Assembly: GCA_910587275.1 (NCBI GenBank)
Contig: CAJUMD010000010.1
Coordinates: forward strand, 1-50,259
Length of the DNA stretch: 50,259 nucleotides
Direction: 5' to 3'
Source: an uncultured Kineothrix sp.
Lineage (GTDB): Bacteria > Bacillota > Clostridia > Lachnospirales > Lachnospiraceae
Part shown: positions 8,626 through 16,823 of the stretch, piece by piece
Numbering within the stretch: the first letter of the stretch is position 1
How the letters are laid out: each line of letters starts with the position of its first letter
Translations under genes and position numbers: made by a program
Notes under the pieces: generated by a model
Told to the model about the DNA's origin: nothing
What the model saw: only the letters and a program-made list of their open reading frames with translations
Database searches by the model: none

Positions 8626-8646
8626 TTTATGGGAAAAATCCATAAA
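8626..8646. promoter_or_regulatory. Inverted repeat upstream of the SGNH-like gene
   Basis: TTTATGG and CCATAAA are separated by seven A/T-rich bases about 40 bases ahead of the ATG at 8584 (minus). Position suggests an operator or a leader hairpin. No clear -35/-10 pair was found beside it. Confidence 0.25.
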
Positions 8647-8739
8647 AATATAAGCCGGATAAAATATTCATATTTTCCCCCGCGTTTTTAACCATCTGAA
8701 GCGTCCCCAAAATTCCAGTGAAACTTGCAGAGCGACGTA

Positions 8740-8997
8740 CTAGCATTGCTGCCTGTGGAGCTCCTTGTACCATTTACTGTATTTATACATACGGTAGGTG
8801 GTACTTAATTCCTTGAGCTGGTCAGGATCGGCGCATCGGGCTTTAAATGCCTCCCTCTCGTCCATGTCCATACTGACGTAATCCATGTAAGGAATCCGCA
8901 GTTCCGTAATAGAACTTCCGCATTTTGGACAGGTCATCTTATGTCCGTTTAACATGTGGACACGATGGCAGGGTTTGCAGTAGTGCATATACATCAT
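8740..8997 (-). CDS. Small zinc-ribbon protein of unknown function
   Basis: An 85-residue soluble protein. Near the N-terminus it has CKPCHRVHMLNGHKMTCPKC, two CxxC knuckles that would bind one zinc ion. The rest is charged and helical (DEREAFKARCADPDQLKEL, then YRMYKYSKWYKEL) without a recognisable catalytic site. Such small ribbon proteins recur in Lachnospiraceae genomes as hypotheticals. ATG 8997 (or the next codon) is preceded on its strand by GGAGAGGGG. It stands alone, divergent from the HEPN/ATPase module, with its own promoter-like sequence. I do not recognise a function; nucleic-acid or protein contact would be guesses. Confidence 0.6.
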   Translation of the reverse strand: MMYMHYCKPCHRVHMLNGHKMTCPKCGSSITELRIPYMDYVSMDMDEREAFKARCADPDQLKELSTTYRMYKYSKWYKELHRQQC

Positions 8998-9066
8998 TGG
9001 ATGATTACCCCTCTCCGGATATGTTTTTTGATTTTCTTAGGATTTGTTTCATTTATTCTTAATTAT

Positions 9067-9094
9067 ATTATAAATTGTGACAGTAGTGACCCAA
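9067..9094 (-). promoter_or_regulatory. Candidate sigma-A promoter of the zinc-ribbon gene
   Basis: On the minus strand TTGGGT (9089-9094) and TATAAT (9067-9072) are 16 bases apart, about 70 bases upstream of the ATG at 8997. The -10 is perfect and the -35 is weak. The spacer holds the direct repeat gtcac-tact-gtcac, which could be a regulator site. Confidence 0.4.
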
Positions 9095-9305
9095 AAAGTC
9101 AACAACTATTTTATTTATTCATCGACAAAAATGTTGTGGGGATGTAGCAGACCTCCTTGTCCGGTTTCCCTTAGATATCCGCATTCAAAATGGTGTAATG
9201 CGACATACCTTTTTTGATATTCGGCAAAAGCCAGGAGCGGAACCCCCAAATATAACATTTTAGGCTGAACTGTTACACGATTTCCATGACGCATTTAAAA
9301 AATTA

Positions 9306-9334
9306 TTGTATATGACGGACATGGAGTTTATAAT
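9306..9334 (+). promoter_or_regulatory. Sigma-A promoter of the HEPN/ATPase module
   Basis: TTGTAT (9306-9311) and a perfect TATAAT (9329-9334) are 17 bases apart, and the start codon follows 27 bases later, leaving a leader of about 20 bases with the site AAAGGGG. This gives the two-gene module its own transcription start, separate from the flanking glycan genes. Confidence 0.65.
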
Positions 9335-9360
9335 GTGGGATAAGAACTCGAAAGGGGAAG

Positions 9361-9807
9361 ATGGAAATGGACGATAATTACCGGGATGCGGTTTACCGAA
9401 TGTATGAATCATCGGATGTACTATTTGAAAAGCAGCAGTGGTTCAATGCAAATTATTTGGCTGGATATGTATTGGAATGTTATTGTAAACTCATACTGTT
9501 AATGGCTGTCGGACAGGGATATGCTTTTTCAGGCGGACAGCAGGAAGTAAGGAAATTTGGACATGCAGTCAGCGGATTGAGGGATGAAGTGGATTTCATA
9601 CGTTTGGGTAACTGTGCCGTTGCTGGCTACTGCATAGATGTGCAAGAAGTTTGTCCTAATATCTTAGGTGAATGGAATCCGAATAAAAGGTATGGAGCGG
9701 ACAGTAGTGTTTTAAATACGGAGGCTTTGGCCGTGAAAATACATACGGAAATGGAAGCGTTGATGGATATGGTGATTAAAATGGAAGTAGATGGGGTGCT
9801 GGCATGA
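9361..9807 (+). CDS. HEPN-like domain protein, partner of the KGGVGR ATPase
   Basis: A 148-residue helical protein. The block QQWFNANYLAGYVLECYCKLIL (split here as residues about 25-46) is the hallmark first helix pair of HEPN proteins of the COG1895/COG2250 kind (YxAGYxxECxxKxxL), followed by a histidine in RKFGH (R64, H68). The HEPN fold is found in RNA-cleaving toxins and in inert nucleotide- or RNA-binding partners. The canonical R-x(4-6)-H motif is not present (spacing is R-x3-H), so nuclease activity is doubtful. Start is ATG 9361 or the in-frame ATG 9367, which has better spacing from AAAGGGG. The stop overlaps the next start as ATGA, so the two proteins are translationally coupled and likely form a complex. 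Confidence 0.65.
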   Translation: MEMDDNYRDAVYRMYESSDVLFEKQQWFNANYLAGYVLECYCKLILLMAVGQGYAFSGGQQEVRKFGHAVSGLRDEVDFIRLGNCAVAGYCIDVQEVCPNILGEWNPNKRYGADSSVLNTEALAVKIHTEMEALMDMVIKMEVDGVLA

Positions 9808-12503
9808 TTCATTTTGATGAGGTAAAAGAGAAAACGATAGAATACTTAAAATCATTGGAGAAAACCAGTGAGGGGGAATTTTATGTCATAAGGGATGTGT
9901 ATGGAAAAGTTGCGATTTATGTGACAGGGGGGTACCAACCGGAGACGGTAAGAAATCAACTTGCGGAAGTAATTGGCCAAAATTGGATTGGTCAGGTACG
10001 CTCTATCGAGAAAAGCAGTATTTTGTTTGGCGAAGTTTCCGGGAATGTGGAGCAATTGGAGGAACACATTTATTATGGGGAGCGTCCGCTGGTAAAGAAA
10101 AACTGGAATAATGCTTTTGCAGAGAAAGTGGAGGGTGATGCGAAAACGGTCACCTTCTATTCGTATAAAGGCGGTGTGGGAAGAACGACTACTTTGGCGC
10201 TTTCTGCGTTACAGATGGCACGGAAAGGGAAAAAAACCGTGGTAATCGATATGGATTTAGAGGCACCGGGCTTATCCACGGTTTTAAAGCCGGAAGAAGG
10301 GATGGACTATCCCAAATATGGGGTAGTGGATTTTTTGGTGGAGTGTGAAAAGGAAAATTCCCAAATTGACTTAAATGAATACATTTATCCGTTTGTTTCC
10401 AAAGAACTTTTGGGTATGGACGGCGGGGAATTGTTTGTCATGCAGGCGGCAAACCTGTCGGTGGATGATTACGAAAAGTTTTATTACAAACTTTCACGTA
10501 TTGATTTTAATATGCCCAAATTTTACGGGCAGGGCAATCCTGTGACGCGCCTGTTAGAACGGATCAATGAACAATATCGACCGGATTACATTTTCATGGA
10601 TGCAAGGGCTGGAATCCATGATATTGGCGGTTTGACTTTGTTTCATTACTCCGATGAAGTGGTAGCATTATTTTACGGAAATGCGCAGAATATGATTGGG
10701 ATGAATTTTGTCCTGCCTAAATTATGCAGGCAGGATATCCCTTTTTATCTGATTAATACACCTGTTCCGGTTTTGGAAGATGCGGCAGAGGAGGAAATCG
10801 ATTATTACGTAAACCACAGTTTCTTTACGTTGCAAAAAGCTGGCTATTTTGAAGAAATTCCGGATATTTATGACGAATCGTCCGCACATTATCCAATGAA
10901 TATTTATTATGATGCGGTGGCGGCGAATGTGAATTCGGAATCAAAATTACTGCAGTTGCTGATGCGTGACGGTGATAAAAATATTTACAGGCAGATTGCG
11001 GATATGCTGGAAAAAACTCCGGAATGCGGGGAGGCGGAGGAATATCCTGCACTAGATGAAAAAAAGGAAATCCTGCAGGCAATTGGGGGTATTTTCCCCT
11101 TTGATACCCCTGCTGCAGAAGATGAATTCCAGTCTTATGAAACTTTAAGGAAGAATTTTTATCCGTTAAAAGAGTATAAGTATATTTTTGATAACAGCAA
11201 ATTTATGATTACCGGTTCCAAAGGAAGCGGTAAGACGGCTTTGTTCAGGACTTTAAAATTTGAAAAATATATCAGAGAAATGGCAGGGTATATCGGTATC
11301 CCGGAAAGGGAAATACTGTCCACCACATGGCTGACGGGTTTGGACAAAACGGGCGATTTCCCGAATAAGGCTAATTTCAGAACCATAGGAAAAACACAGA
11401 ATACGGAATATTACACAATTTACTGGAAGATTCTTGCGGTCAGGACATTGAAAGAAATCATCCGCCGGTATGCCATAAAAACCTTTGGGTATTATGAGAA
11501 AATAATTTCCTGCAGATACAGTCAAATGTTGGATTGTATCCAAAAATACGGGAATATGAACGAGGAACTTTCAGAACTTTTGGATGAAACCAATCGGTGC
11601 CTGGAGAAAGAAGGAAAGGTGGTTGTCATCACTTATGATTCGCTTGATTTTTGTATGGACAGGGAAGTGAGGGGCGGACTGATTTCTGAATTGCTGGCTT
11701 TTTGGGCGGAAAATAATTTAAGATATCAGGGACTACGGGCTAAAATTTTCCTGCGCAATGATATTTTTAAGAAAGAGGTTATGCTGACGGATAAAATAAA
11801 ACTGAATAATTACCGCGGAAATATTGAGTGGACGTATGATTATCTTTTGGCAATGCTTTGGAAACGGATGATGGAAGCGGACATCCGTCTGAAAGAAAGA
11901 CTGAAAGGAGTATTGGAGAAGGCCGGTTATTCTTTGGAAGAATCTAAACTGGTCGGCATTATGCCAAGACCAAGTGAAGAAATTAATAAGGTTATATTGA
12001 ATGCGCTGGTTGGTGAAAAGATGGGGAAAGGAAATAAAACATATACCTATAACTGGATTATTTACCGGCTTGCCGATGCAAATTTAAAAATTGTTCCCCG
12101 GAGCATGATTAAGCTGTTTTCTTCCGCTGCCCGGCTGGAAGAAATGGAGGAAGGAAACCGGAAATGGGAAAAGATACTGAGCCCTAAGTCTTTAAAGAAC
12201 TCAGCGGATGATGTATCGGCGGACCGGGTGGCGGATATGAAGGAGGAATATTCGGAGTATAAACAGATTTTTGAAGATTTGAGAAAATACTGCAGCCTGT
12301 TTCCTGCCGATGAGGAAATTTTCTATTCTGCATTGGTAAAATGCGGGATACAGAAAGAAGAATTGAAAACAGTTGTGGATCATTTAATAGAGATTGGCGT
12401 ATTAAAAGTTTATGAAAAGAAAAAAAAGGACGCTCCGGTCAGGTACCATATTCCGGATATTTACTTAACGGGGATGGGGTTGACGCGAAAAGGTGATAGG
12501 TAG
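9804..12503 (+). CDS. Two-domain NTPase: ParA/MinD-like KGGVGR domain plus second P-loop ATPase
   Basis: An 899-residue soluble protein with three parts. Residues 1-110 form a small alpha/beta domain of unknown type. Residues about 115-400 are a ParA/MinD-type ATPase: YSYKGGVGRTTT (119-130) is a deviant Walker A with Arg where ParA has Lys, followed by VVIDMDLEAPGLS and DYIFMDARAGIHD. From about 440 there is a second ATPase with classical Walker A GSKGSGKT (471-478) and a Walker B-like strand VVVITYDSLDF (about 606-616). The last 80 residues resemble a winged helix. KGGVGR-variant ATPases are known from islands and defence loci. Its HEPN-like partner, own promoter, AT-richer DNA and out-of-place location support a defence or conflict role, which is an inference. 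No membrane segment. Confidence 0.75.
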   Translation: MIHFDEVKEKTIEYLKSLEKTSEGEFYVIRDVYGKVAIYVTGGYQPETVRNQLAEVIGQNWIGQVRSIEKSSILFGEVSGNVEQLEEHIYYGERPLVKKNWNNAFAEKVEGDAKTVTFYSYKGGVGRTTTLALSALQMARKGKKTVVIDMDLEAPGLSTVLKPEEGMDYPKYGVVDFLVECEKENSQIDLNEYIYPFVSKELLGMDGGELFVMQAANLSVDDYEKFYYKLSRIDFNMPKFYGQGNPVTRLLERINEQYRPDYIFMDARAGIHDIGGLTLFHYSDEVVALFYGNAQNMIGMNFVLPKLCRQDIPFYLINTPVPVLEDAAEEEIDYYVNHSFFTLQKAGYFEEIPDIYDESSAHYPMNIYYDAVAANVNSESKLLQLLMRDGDKNIYRQIADMLEKTPECGEAEEYPALDEKKEILQAIGGIFPFDTPAAEDEFQSYETLRKNFYPLKEYKYIFDNSKFMITGSKGSGKTALFRTLKFEKYIREMAGYIGIPEREILSTTWLTGLDKTGDFPNKANFRTIGKTQNTEYYTIYWKILAVRTLKEIIRRYAIKTFGYYEKIISCRYSQMLDCIQKYGNMNEELSELLDETNRCLEKEGKVVVITYDSLDFCMDREVRGGLISELLAFWAENNLRYQGLRAKIFLRNDIFKKEVMLTDKIKLNNYRGNIEWTYDYLLAMLWKRMMEADIRLKERLKGVLEKAGYSLEESKLVGIMPRPSEEINKVILNALVGEKMGKGNKTYTYNWIIYRLADANLKIVPRSMIKLFSSAARLEEMEEGNRKWEKILSPKSLKNSADDVSADRVADMKEEYSEYKQIFEDLRKYCSLFPADEEIFYSALVKCGIQKEELKTVVDHLIEIGVLKVYEKKKKDAPVRYHIPDIYLTGMGLTRKGDR

Positions 12504-12725
12504 TTTTTGCAGCCTTCCTTACCCAAGGGCATGGCTTTCCGGAATGAATTGTTACCTTCCAAAATCCGTAAAAGAAAATCAGCTTGTTTTTTAGGCACAT
12601 TTGAGGTATATTTATAGTAGTTTGGGATAAAATCCCGAAATGAAAAAATTGAAGTTGGAATATGGAATAATATCGAATGGGGAAAATAAGGAATTGGAAT
12701 GGAATAGGAAAGAGAGGAAAAAGCA

Positions 12726-13805
12726 ATGAGGACATATTTGGTAACGGGAGGCGCCGGTTTCATTGGCTCTAATTATATTCATTACATGTTTCGAAAATAC
12801 GGTGACGAAATCCGTATCATCAATGTGGATGCCCTCACCTATGCGGGGAATCTGGGAAACCTGAAAGAAGTGGAAGGTAGGAAAAACTATACGTTTGTAA
12901 ATGCGGATATTTGTGATAAGGAAGCCATCGGAAAAATCTTTGCGGAAAACGACATCGACCGCGTGGTGCATTTCGCAGCGGAAACCCATGTGGACAGGAG
13001 CATCCGTAACCCCGAGGTTTTCGTACAGACCAATGTATTGGGGACAGCGGTCATGTTAAATTGCGCGAAAGCGGCGTGGGAGCTGCCGGACGGAAGTTTT
13101 AAGGAAGATAAGAAGTTCCTCCACGTTTCCACGGATGAAGTGTACGGGGCATTGGAAGATGACGGGGAATATTTTTATGAAACCACCCCATATGCGCCCC
13201 ACAGCCCTTATTCGGCAAGTAAGGCAGGCTCGGACATGCTGGTAAGGTCCTATATGGATACGTACCATTTTCCGGCGAACATTACAAACTGTTCCAATAA
13301 TTACGGACCGTACCAGTTCCCGGAGAAACTGATTCCGCTGATTATAAACAATGCGCTGCACGGACGCAGCCTTCCCATTTACGGTGACGGAAAGAATGTC
13401 AGGGACTGGCTGTATGTGGAAGACCACGCGAAGGCCATCGACATGGTGCAGGAAAAAGGACGGCTGTTTGAAACGTATAACGTTGGCGGGCATAACGAGA
13501 AACAGAACATCGAAATCGTGCATATCATTATCGAAACCTTGCAGGAGATGCTTCCGGAAAGTGATCCGAGGAAAAAACTGGTCAGCAAAGACTTGATTAC
13601 CTATGTGGAAGACCGCAAGGGCCATGACCGCAGGTATGCCATTGCGCCGGATAAAATCAAGGCGGAAATCGGCTGGGAGCCGGAGACGATGTTTAAAGAA
13701 GGCATTAAACGGACCATCCAGTGGTATTTTGAGCATGAGGACTGGATGAAGAATGTTACAAGCGGCGATTACCAGAAATACTACGAGGAAATGTATACCA
13801 GATAA
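12726..13805 (+). CDS. rfbB: dTDP-glucose 4,6-dehydratase
   Basis: Second enzyme of dTDP-L-rhamnose synthesis; removes water from dTDP-glucose to give dTDP-4-keto-6-deoxyglucose, using bound NAD. The 359-residue protein shows the Rossmann motif TGGAGFIG (residues 7-14), HFAAETHVDRSI, the STDEVYG block with catalytic Asp-Glu, the YSASK pair Y162/K166, and NNYGPYQFPEKLIPL. Length is normal. The start has AGAGGAAAAAGCA before it. It opens the rhamnose-glycan operon 222 bases after the ATPase gene; that gap has no obvious terminator or strong promoter. rfbA follows after 40 bases. Confidence 0.97.
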   Translation: MRTYLVTGGAGFIGSNYIHYMFRKYGDEIRIINVDALTYAGNLGNLKEVEGRKNYTFVNADICDKEAIGKIFAENDIDRVVHFAAETHVDRSIRNPEVFVQTNVLGTAVMLNCAKAAWELPDGSFKEDKKFLHVSTDEVYGALEDDGEYFYETTPYAPHSPYSASKAGSDMLVRSYMDTYHFPANITNCSNNYGPYQFPEKLIPLIINNALHGRSLPIYGDGKNVRDWLYVEDHAKAIDMVQEKGRLFETYNVGGHNEKQNIEIVHIIIETLQEMLPESDPRKKLVSKDLITYVEDRKGHDRRYAIAPDKIKAEIGWEPETMFKEGIKRTIQWYFEHEDWMKNVTSGDYQKYYEEMYTR

Positions 13806-13845
13806 AGAAGCCGGCGTTTGGCAGTAAGAAGGAGGATGGGAAGGA

Positions 13846-14715
13846 ATGAAAGGAATTATTCTTGCCGGGGGAAACGGTACCAGGCTGTATCCGCTGACGA
13901 AGGCGGTTTCCAAACAGATTATGCCGGTGTATGATAAACCGATGATATATTATCCGCTATCAACGCTGATGTTAGCAGGAATCCGTGAAATACTGGTTAT
14001 TTCCACACCAAGGGACCTTCCGGTATTTGAAGAACTGTTCGGTACGGGGGAACAGTTGGGGCTTAAGCTGGAATATGCCGTGCAGGAATATCCGAGGGGG
14101 CTGGCGGACGCTTTTCTGATTGGTGCGGATTTTATCGGCAGTGACAGTGTGGCGCTTGTTTTGGGTGACAATATTTTTTACGGGCAGAGCTTTTCAAGGG
14201 TGCTTCGCGAGGTGGCGTCGAGGGAAAAGGGCGCAACGATTTTCGGTTATTATGTAAGGGACCCCAGGGAATATGGCGTGGTGGAGTTTGACGAAAACGG
14301 CAAAGCGCTTTCCATTGAGGAGAAACCGGAGAAGCCAAAGAGCAATTATGCGGTGCCCGGCTTATATTTTTATGATAACGACGTGGTGGAAATCGCAAGG
14401 AATGTACAGCCTTCCGCAAGGGGAGAAATCGAGATTACCAGCGTCAACAACGAGTATTTAAAACGCGGAAGCCTGAGGGTGGAAACGCTGGGAAGGGGAT
14501 TCGCGTGGCTGGATACGGGCAGCCATGATTCGCTGCTGGATGCGGCGGATTTTGTGGCGGCGTTCCAGAAACGGCAGGGGCTTTATATTTCCTGCATTGA
14601 GGAAATTGCTTACAAAAGAGGGTTTATTACAAAAGAGCAGCTTTTGAAGCTGGCGGAACCATTGATGAAGACGGATTACGGAAAATATATGGTAGAGGTT
14701 GCGAATGGGCTCTAA
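13846..14715 (+). CDS. rfbA: Glucose-1-phosphate thymidylyltransferase
   Basis: First enzyme of dTDP-L-rhamnose synthesis; joins glucose-1-phosphate and dTTP to dTDP-glucose and pyrophosphate. The 289-residue protein begins MKGIILAGGNGTRLYPLT, the nucleotidyltransferase signature, followed by KQIMPVYDKPMIYYPLS, LVLGDNIFYG (metal-binding Asp) and SIEEKPEKPKS. Length agrees with the RmlA short form. AGGAGGATGGGAAGGA precedes the ATG. Its last codons overlap the start of the lysozyme gene by 11 bases. Confidence 0.97.
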   Translation: MKGIILAGGNGTRLYPLTKAVSKQIMPVYDKPMIYYPLSTLMLAGIREILVISTPRDLPVFEELFGTGEQLGLKLEYAVQEYPRGLADAFLIGADFIGSDSVALVLGDNIFYGQSFSRVLREVASREKGATIFGYYVRDPREYGVVEFDENGKALSIEEKPEKPKSNYAVPGLYFYDNDVVEIARNVQPSARGEIEITSVNNEYLKRGSLRVETLGRGFAWLDTGSHDSLLDAADFVAAFQKRQGLYISCIEEIAYKRGFITKEQLLKLAEPLMKTDYGKYMVEVANGL

Positions 14716-16171
14716 TGTAAAGAAAATGGTTATTTTCATGATCATCTTCATGTTCGCCGCCGTCATAGGTATTGTTGTGTACGATAACCGGGATTCCATT
14801 TGGAACCCGGCAGAGGAAACCATGGCGGAACAGGGGACGGAAGGGACTGCGGCAGGGGAAACGGGAGGACAGATCGGGGACAATACCCGTGCGTTTTTGT
14901 CGGACGAAACCTTTTTCGACTCGGACAAACTTCCTTATTCTTCCATCGAAAAATATGAGGGAAAAGGGCTGTCGCTGTTAATGACTTCCGTGCAGAAGGA
15001 TTTGCGGATACAGATTGTGGATAATGCCGGTAATCTGGTGACGGGGGAAAATTTCTGCGTGGTGCTGAACAAAGGGGAAGAATATACCGACGACGACCAG
15101 GACGGCATTATTTATATCGAACATTTGCGTGCCGGCGATTACGCGGTGGAATTAAAAGAGCTGGACGGTTACATGGTGCCGGGCGCCCCGACGCAGATTA
15201 CCGTAAAACAGAGTGTGGAATATGTGGTAATTGACGACATTAACCTGTTGATTTATACGGAGGATGAAATTAACGCGGAGCTGGAAGACCTGGAAGCGAA
15301 TGAAGCGCTGGAAGATGCGGACAGTTCTGAGATTACGAAGATACAGGACGGCAAGGCAAACGCCAAGTTCGGAATCGATGTGTCCAAATGGAACAAGGAA
15401 ATCGATTGGGACAGGGTAAAACAGGCGGGCGTGGAATTTGCCATCATCCGTTTGGGATACCGCGGGGCTACTACGGGCGCTTTGGTGGAAGACCCTTATT
15501 TTGAGAAGAATATGAAAGGGGCTGCCAGCGCAGGCATACCTGTGGGCGTTTATTTCTTCACCCAGGCAGTGGACCCGGTGGAAGCCGTGGAAGAAGCCAG
15601 TATGGTTATTACGCTTTGCAAGGATTACCGTTTGGATTACCCGGTGTTCATTGATACGGAAGGGCTTGGCGGAAACGGCAGGGCGGACGGGCTGGATGTG
15701 GAGGCGCGGACATCGGTCTGCGCGGCATTCTGCAAGACGATAGAGGGTGCGGGCTACCGCGCCGGCGTGTACAGTTCCAGAAACTGGTATAATGAAATGC
15801 TGGATGTGAGCCGCCTGAATGATTTTATCATATGGCTTGCCGAATACCGGGATGTGCCGCTTTACCAGGGCTATTACCACATGTGGCAGTATACTTCCGG
15901 CGGAAAAGTGGACGGCATCGAAGGTAATGTGGATTTTAACTTAAGTTATTTAAGAATTGACGATACACAGACCCCGGACGGGGAGCAGGAAGGAACGTAC
16001 CTTTTGCCGGAAGGGGAAGACGGTACCGGACCGGACGGCAGCGAACGTGACGGGGACGAATTGCCGGAAGCGGAAGAAGACGGCAGCGGTGGAAATGACA
16101 GAGAGGAAGCGTCTGCGGGGGATAATGGGAATGACCGCAGCACAGCCGGACAGCCTGCGGGGGAAAACTGA
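14705..16171 (+). CDS. Membrane-anchored GH25 lysozyme with a prealbumin-like domain
   Basis: A 488-residue protein that should cut the peptidoglycan glycan strand between MurNAc and GlcNAc. It has an N-terminal membrane anchor (VKKMVIFMIIFMFAAVIGIVV), a Thr/Glu-rich linker, a beta domain of the SpaA/Cna-B type (about residues 95-175, LRIQIVDNAGNLV to ITVKQSVEYVV), then a GH25 domain from FGIDVSKWN (near residue 222) through FAIIRLGYRG, VGVYFFTQA, PVFIDTEG and WQYTSGGKVDGI. The last 65 residues are an acidic Gly/Glu/Asp tail. ATG 14705 is chosen because AGAGG is six bases upstream; the in-frame TTG at 14699 is less likely. It overlaps rfbA and precedes rfbC, so it is part of the glycan operon and may open or anchor the wall for the polymer. 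Confidence 0.9.
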   Translation: MGSNVKKMVIFMIIFMFAAVIGIVVYDNRDSIWNPAEETMAEQGTEGTAAGETGGQIGDNTRAFLSDETFFDSDKLPYSSIEKYEGKGLSLLMTSVQKDLRIQIVDNAGNLVTGENFCVVLNKGEEYTDDDQDGIIYIEHLRAGDYAVELKELDGYMVPGAPTQITVKQSVEYVVIDDINLLIYTEDEINAELEDLEANEALEDADSSEITKIQDGKANAKFGIDVSKWNKEIDWDRVKQAGVEFAIIRLGYRGATTGALVEDPYFEKNMKGAASAGIPVGVYFFTQAVDPVEAVEEASMVITLCKDYRLDYPVFIDTEGLGGNGRADGLDVEARTSVCAAFCKTIEGAGYRAGVYSSRNWYNEMLDVSRLNDFIIWLAEYRDVPLYQGYYHMWQYTSGGKVDGIEGNVDFNLSYLRIDDTQTPDGEQEGTYLLPEGEDGTGPDGSERDGDELPEAEEDGSGGNDREEASAGDNGNDRSTAGQPAGEN

Positions 16172-16248
16172 CGGCGGCCGCAGCAGGGCAGTGCAGTCTG
16201 CGGGAGAAAAGGGAAGAACCAACCGGAGAGGAAAAGGAGTTTTGGAAA

Positions 16249-16809
16249 ATGGGAAAAATAACGGTAGAAACATGTGAAATAGAAGGGCTGAAAGTCATTA
16301 CCCCCACCGTGTTCGGGGATGCCAGGGGTTATTTTATGGAAACATATAATTACAATGACTTTAAGGAAGCGGGCATCGACCAGGTTTTTGTACAGGACAA
16401 CCAGTCCGCATCCAAAAAAGGAGTACTCCGTGGGCTTCATTTCCAAAAAAAGTTTCCGCAGGATAAACTGGTGCGTGTGGTAAGCGGTGAAGTATTTGAC
16501 GTGGCGGTGGACTTAAGGAAAGGGAGCAAAACGTTCGGAAAATGGTTCGGCGTGTTATTGTCGGCAGAAAATAAGAAACAGTTTTTTATCCCGAAAAATT
16601 TTGCCCACGGCTTTCTTGTGCTGTCCGATTATGCGGAGTTCGCGTATAAGTGTACGGATTTCTACCATCCCGACGATGAGGGTGGAATTTTGTATAACGA
16701 TCCGGAGATTGGCGTGGAATGGCCCATTCCGGAGGGGACGGAATTAATTATGGCCGATAAGGATAAAAAGTGGGGCGGTATCAGGGAATTTACCGCAGCG
16801 CAGTCGTGA
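16249..16809 (+). CDS. rfbC: dTDP-4-dehydrorhamnose 3,5-epimerase
   Basis: Third enzyme of dTDP-L-rhamnose synthesis. The 186-residue cupin protein shows FGDARGYFMETYN, VQDNQSASKKGVLRGLHFQ with the catalytic histidine, DVAVDLRKGSKTFGKW, and FAHGFLVLSDYAEFAYKCTDFY. AAAAGGAG lies upstream of the ATG. The pathway's last enzyme, the reductase RfbD, is not encoded in this window, so it must sit elsewhere or be replaced. The stop overlaps the ribosome site of the permease gene. Confidence 0.96.
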   Translation: MGKITVETCEIEGLKVITPTVFGDARGYFMETYNYNDFKEAGIDQVFVQDNQSASKKGVLRGLHFQKKFPQDKLVRVVSGEVFDVAVDLRKGSKTFGKWFGVLLSAENKKQFFIPKNFAHGFLVLSDYAEFAYKCTDFYHPDDEGGILYNDPEIGVEWPIPEGTELIMADKDKKWGGIREFTAAQS

Positions 16810-16823
16810 GGAAACAGGCGGCA

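Larger units (their letters stand above)
8998..9360. other. Divergent intergenic region, AT-rich
   Basis: About 360 bases with no credible coding frame. They hold the two promoter candidates listed separately, one for each flanking gene. Base composition shifts to AT-rich here, which marks the left edge of the HEPN/ATPase module. No inverted repeat ends or target duplication were noticed. Confidence 0.5.

Noticed and set aside
9361..9807. Type II/VII toxin-antitoxin pair with HEPN ribonuclease toxin
   Set aside because: There is no small nucleotidyltransferase (MNT) partner and the R-x(4-6)-H motif is missing; the partner is a 899-residue ATPase, so a classical HepT/MntA pair does not fit.
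9804..12503. Chromosome or plasmid partition ATPase (ParA)
   Set aside because: The Walker A lysine is replaced (KGGVGR), there is no ParB gene or parS-like repeat, and the chain has a second large ATPase domain.
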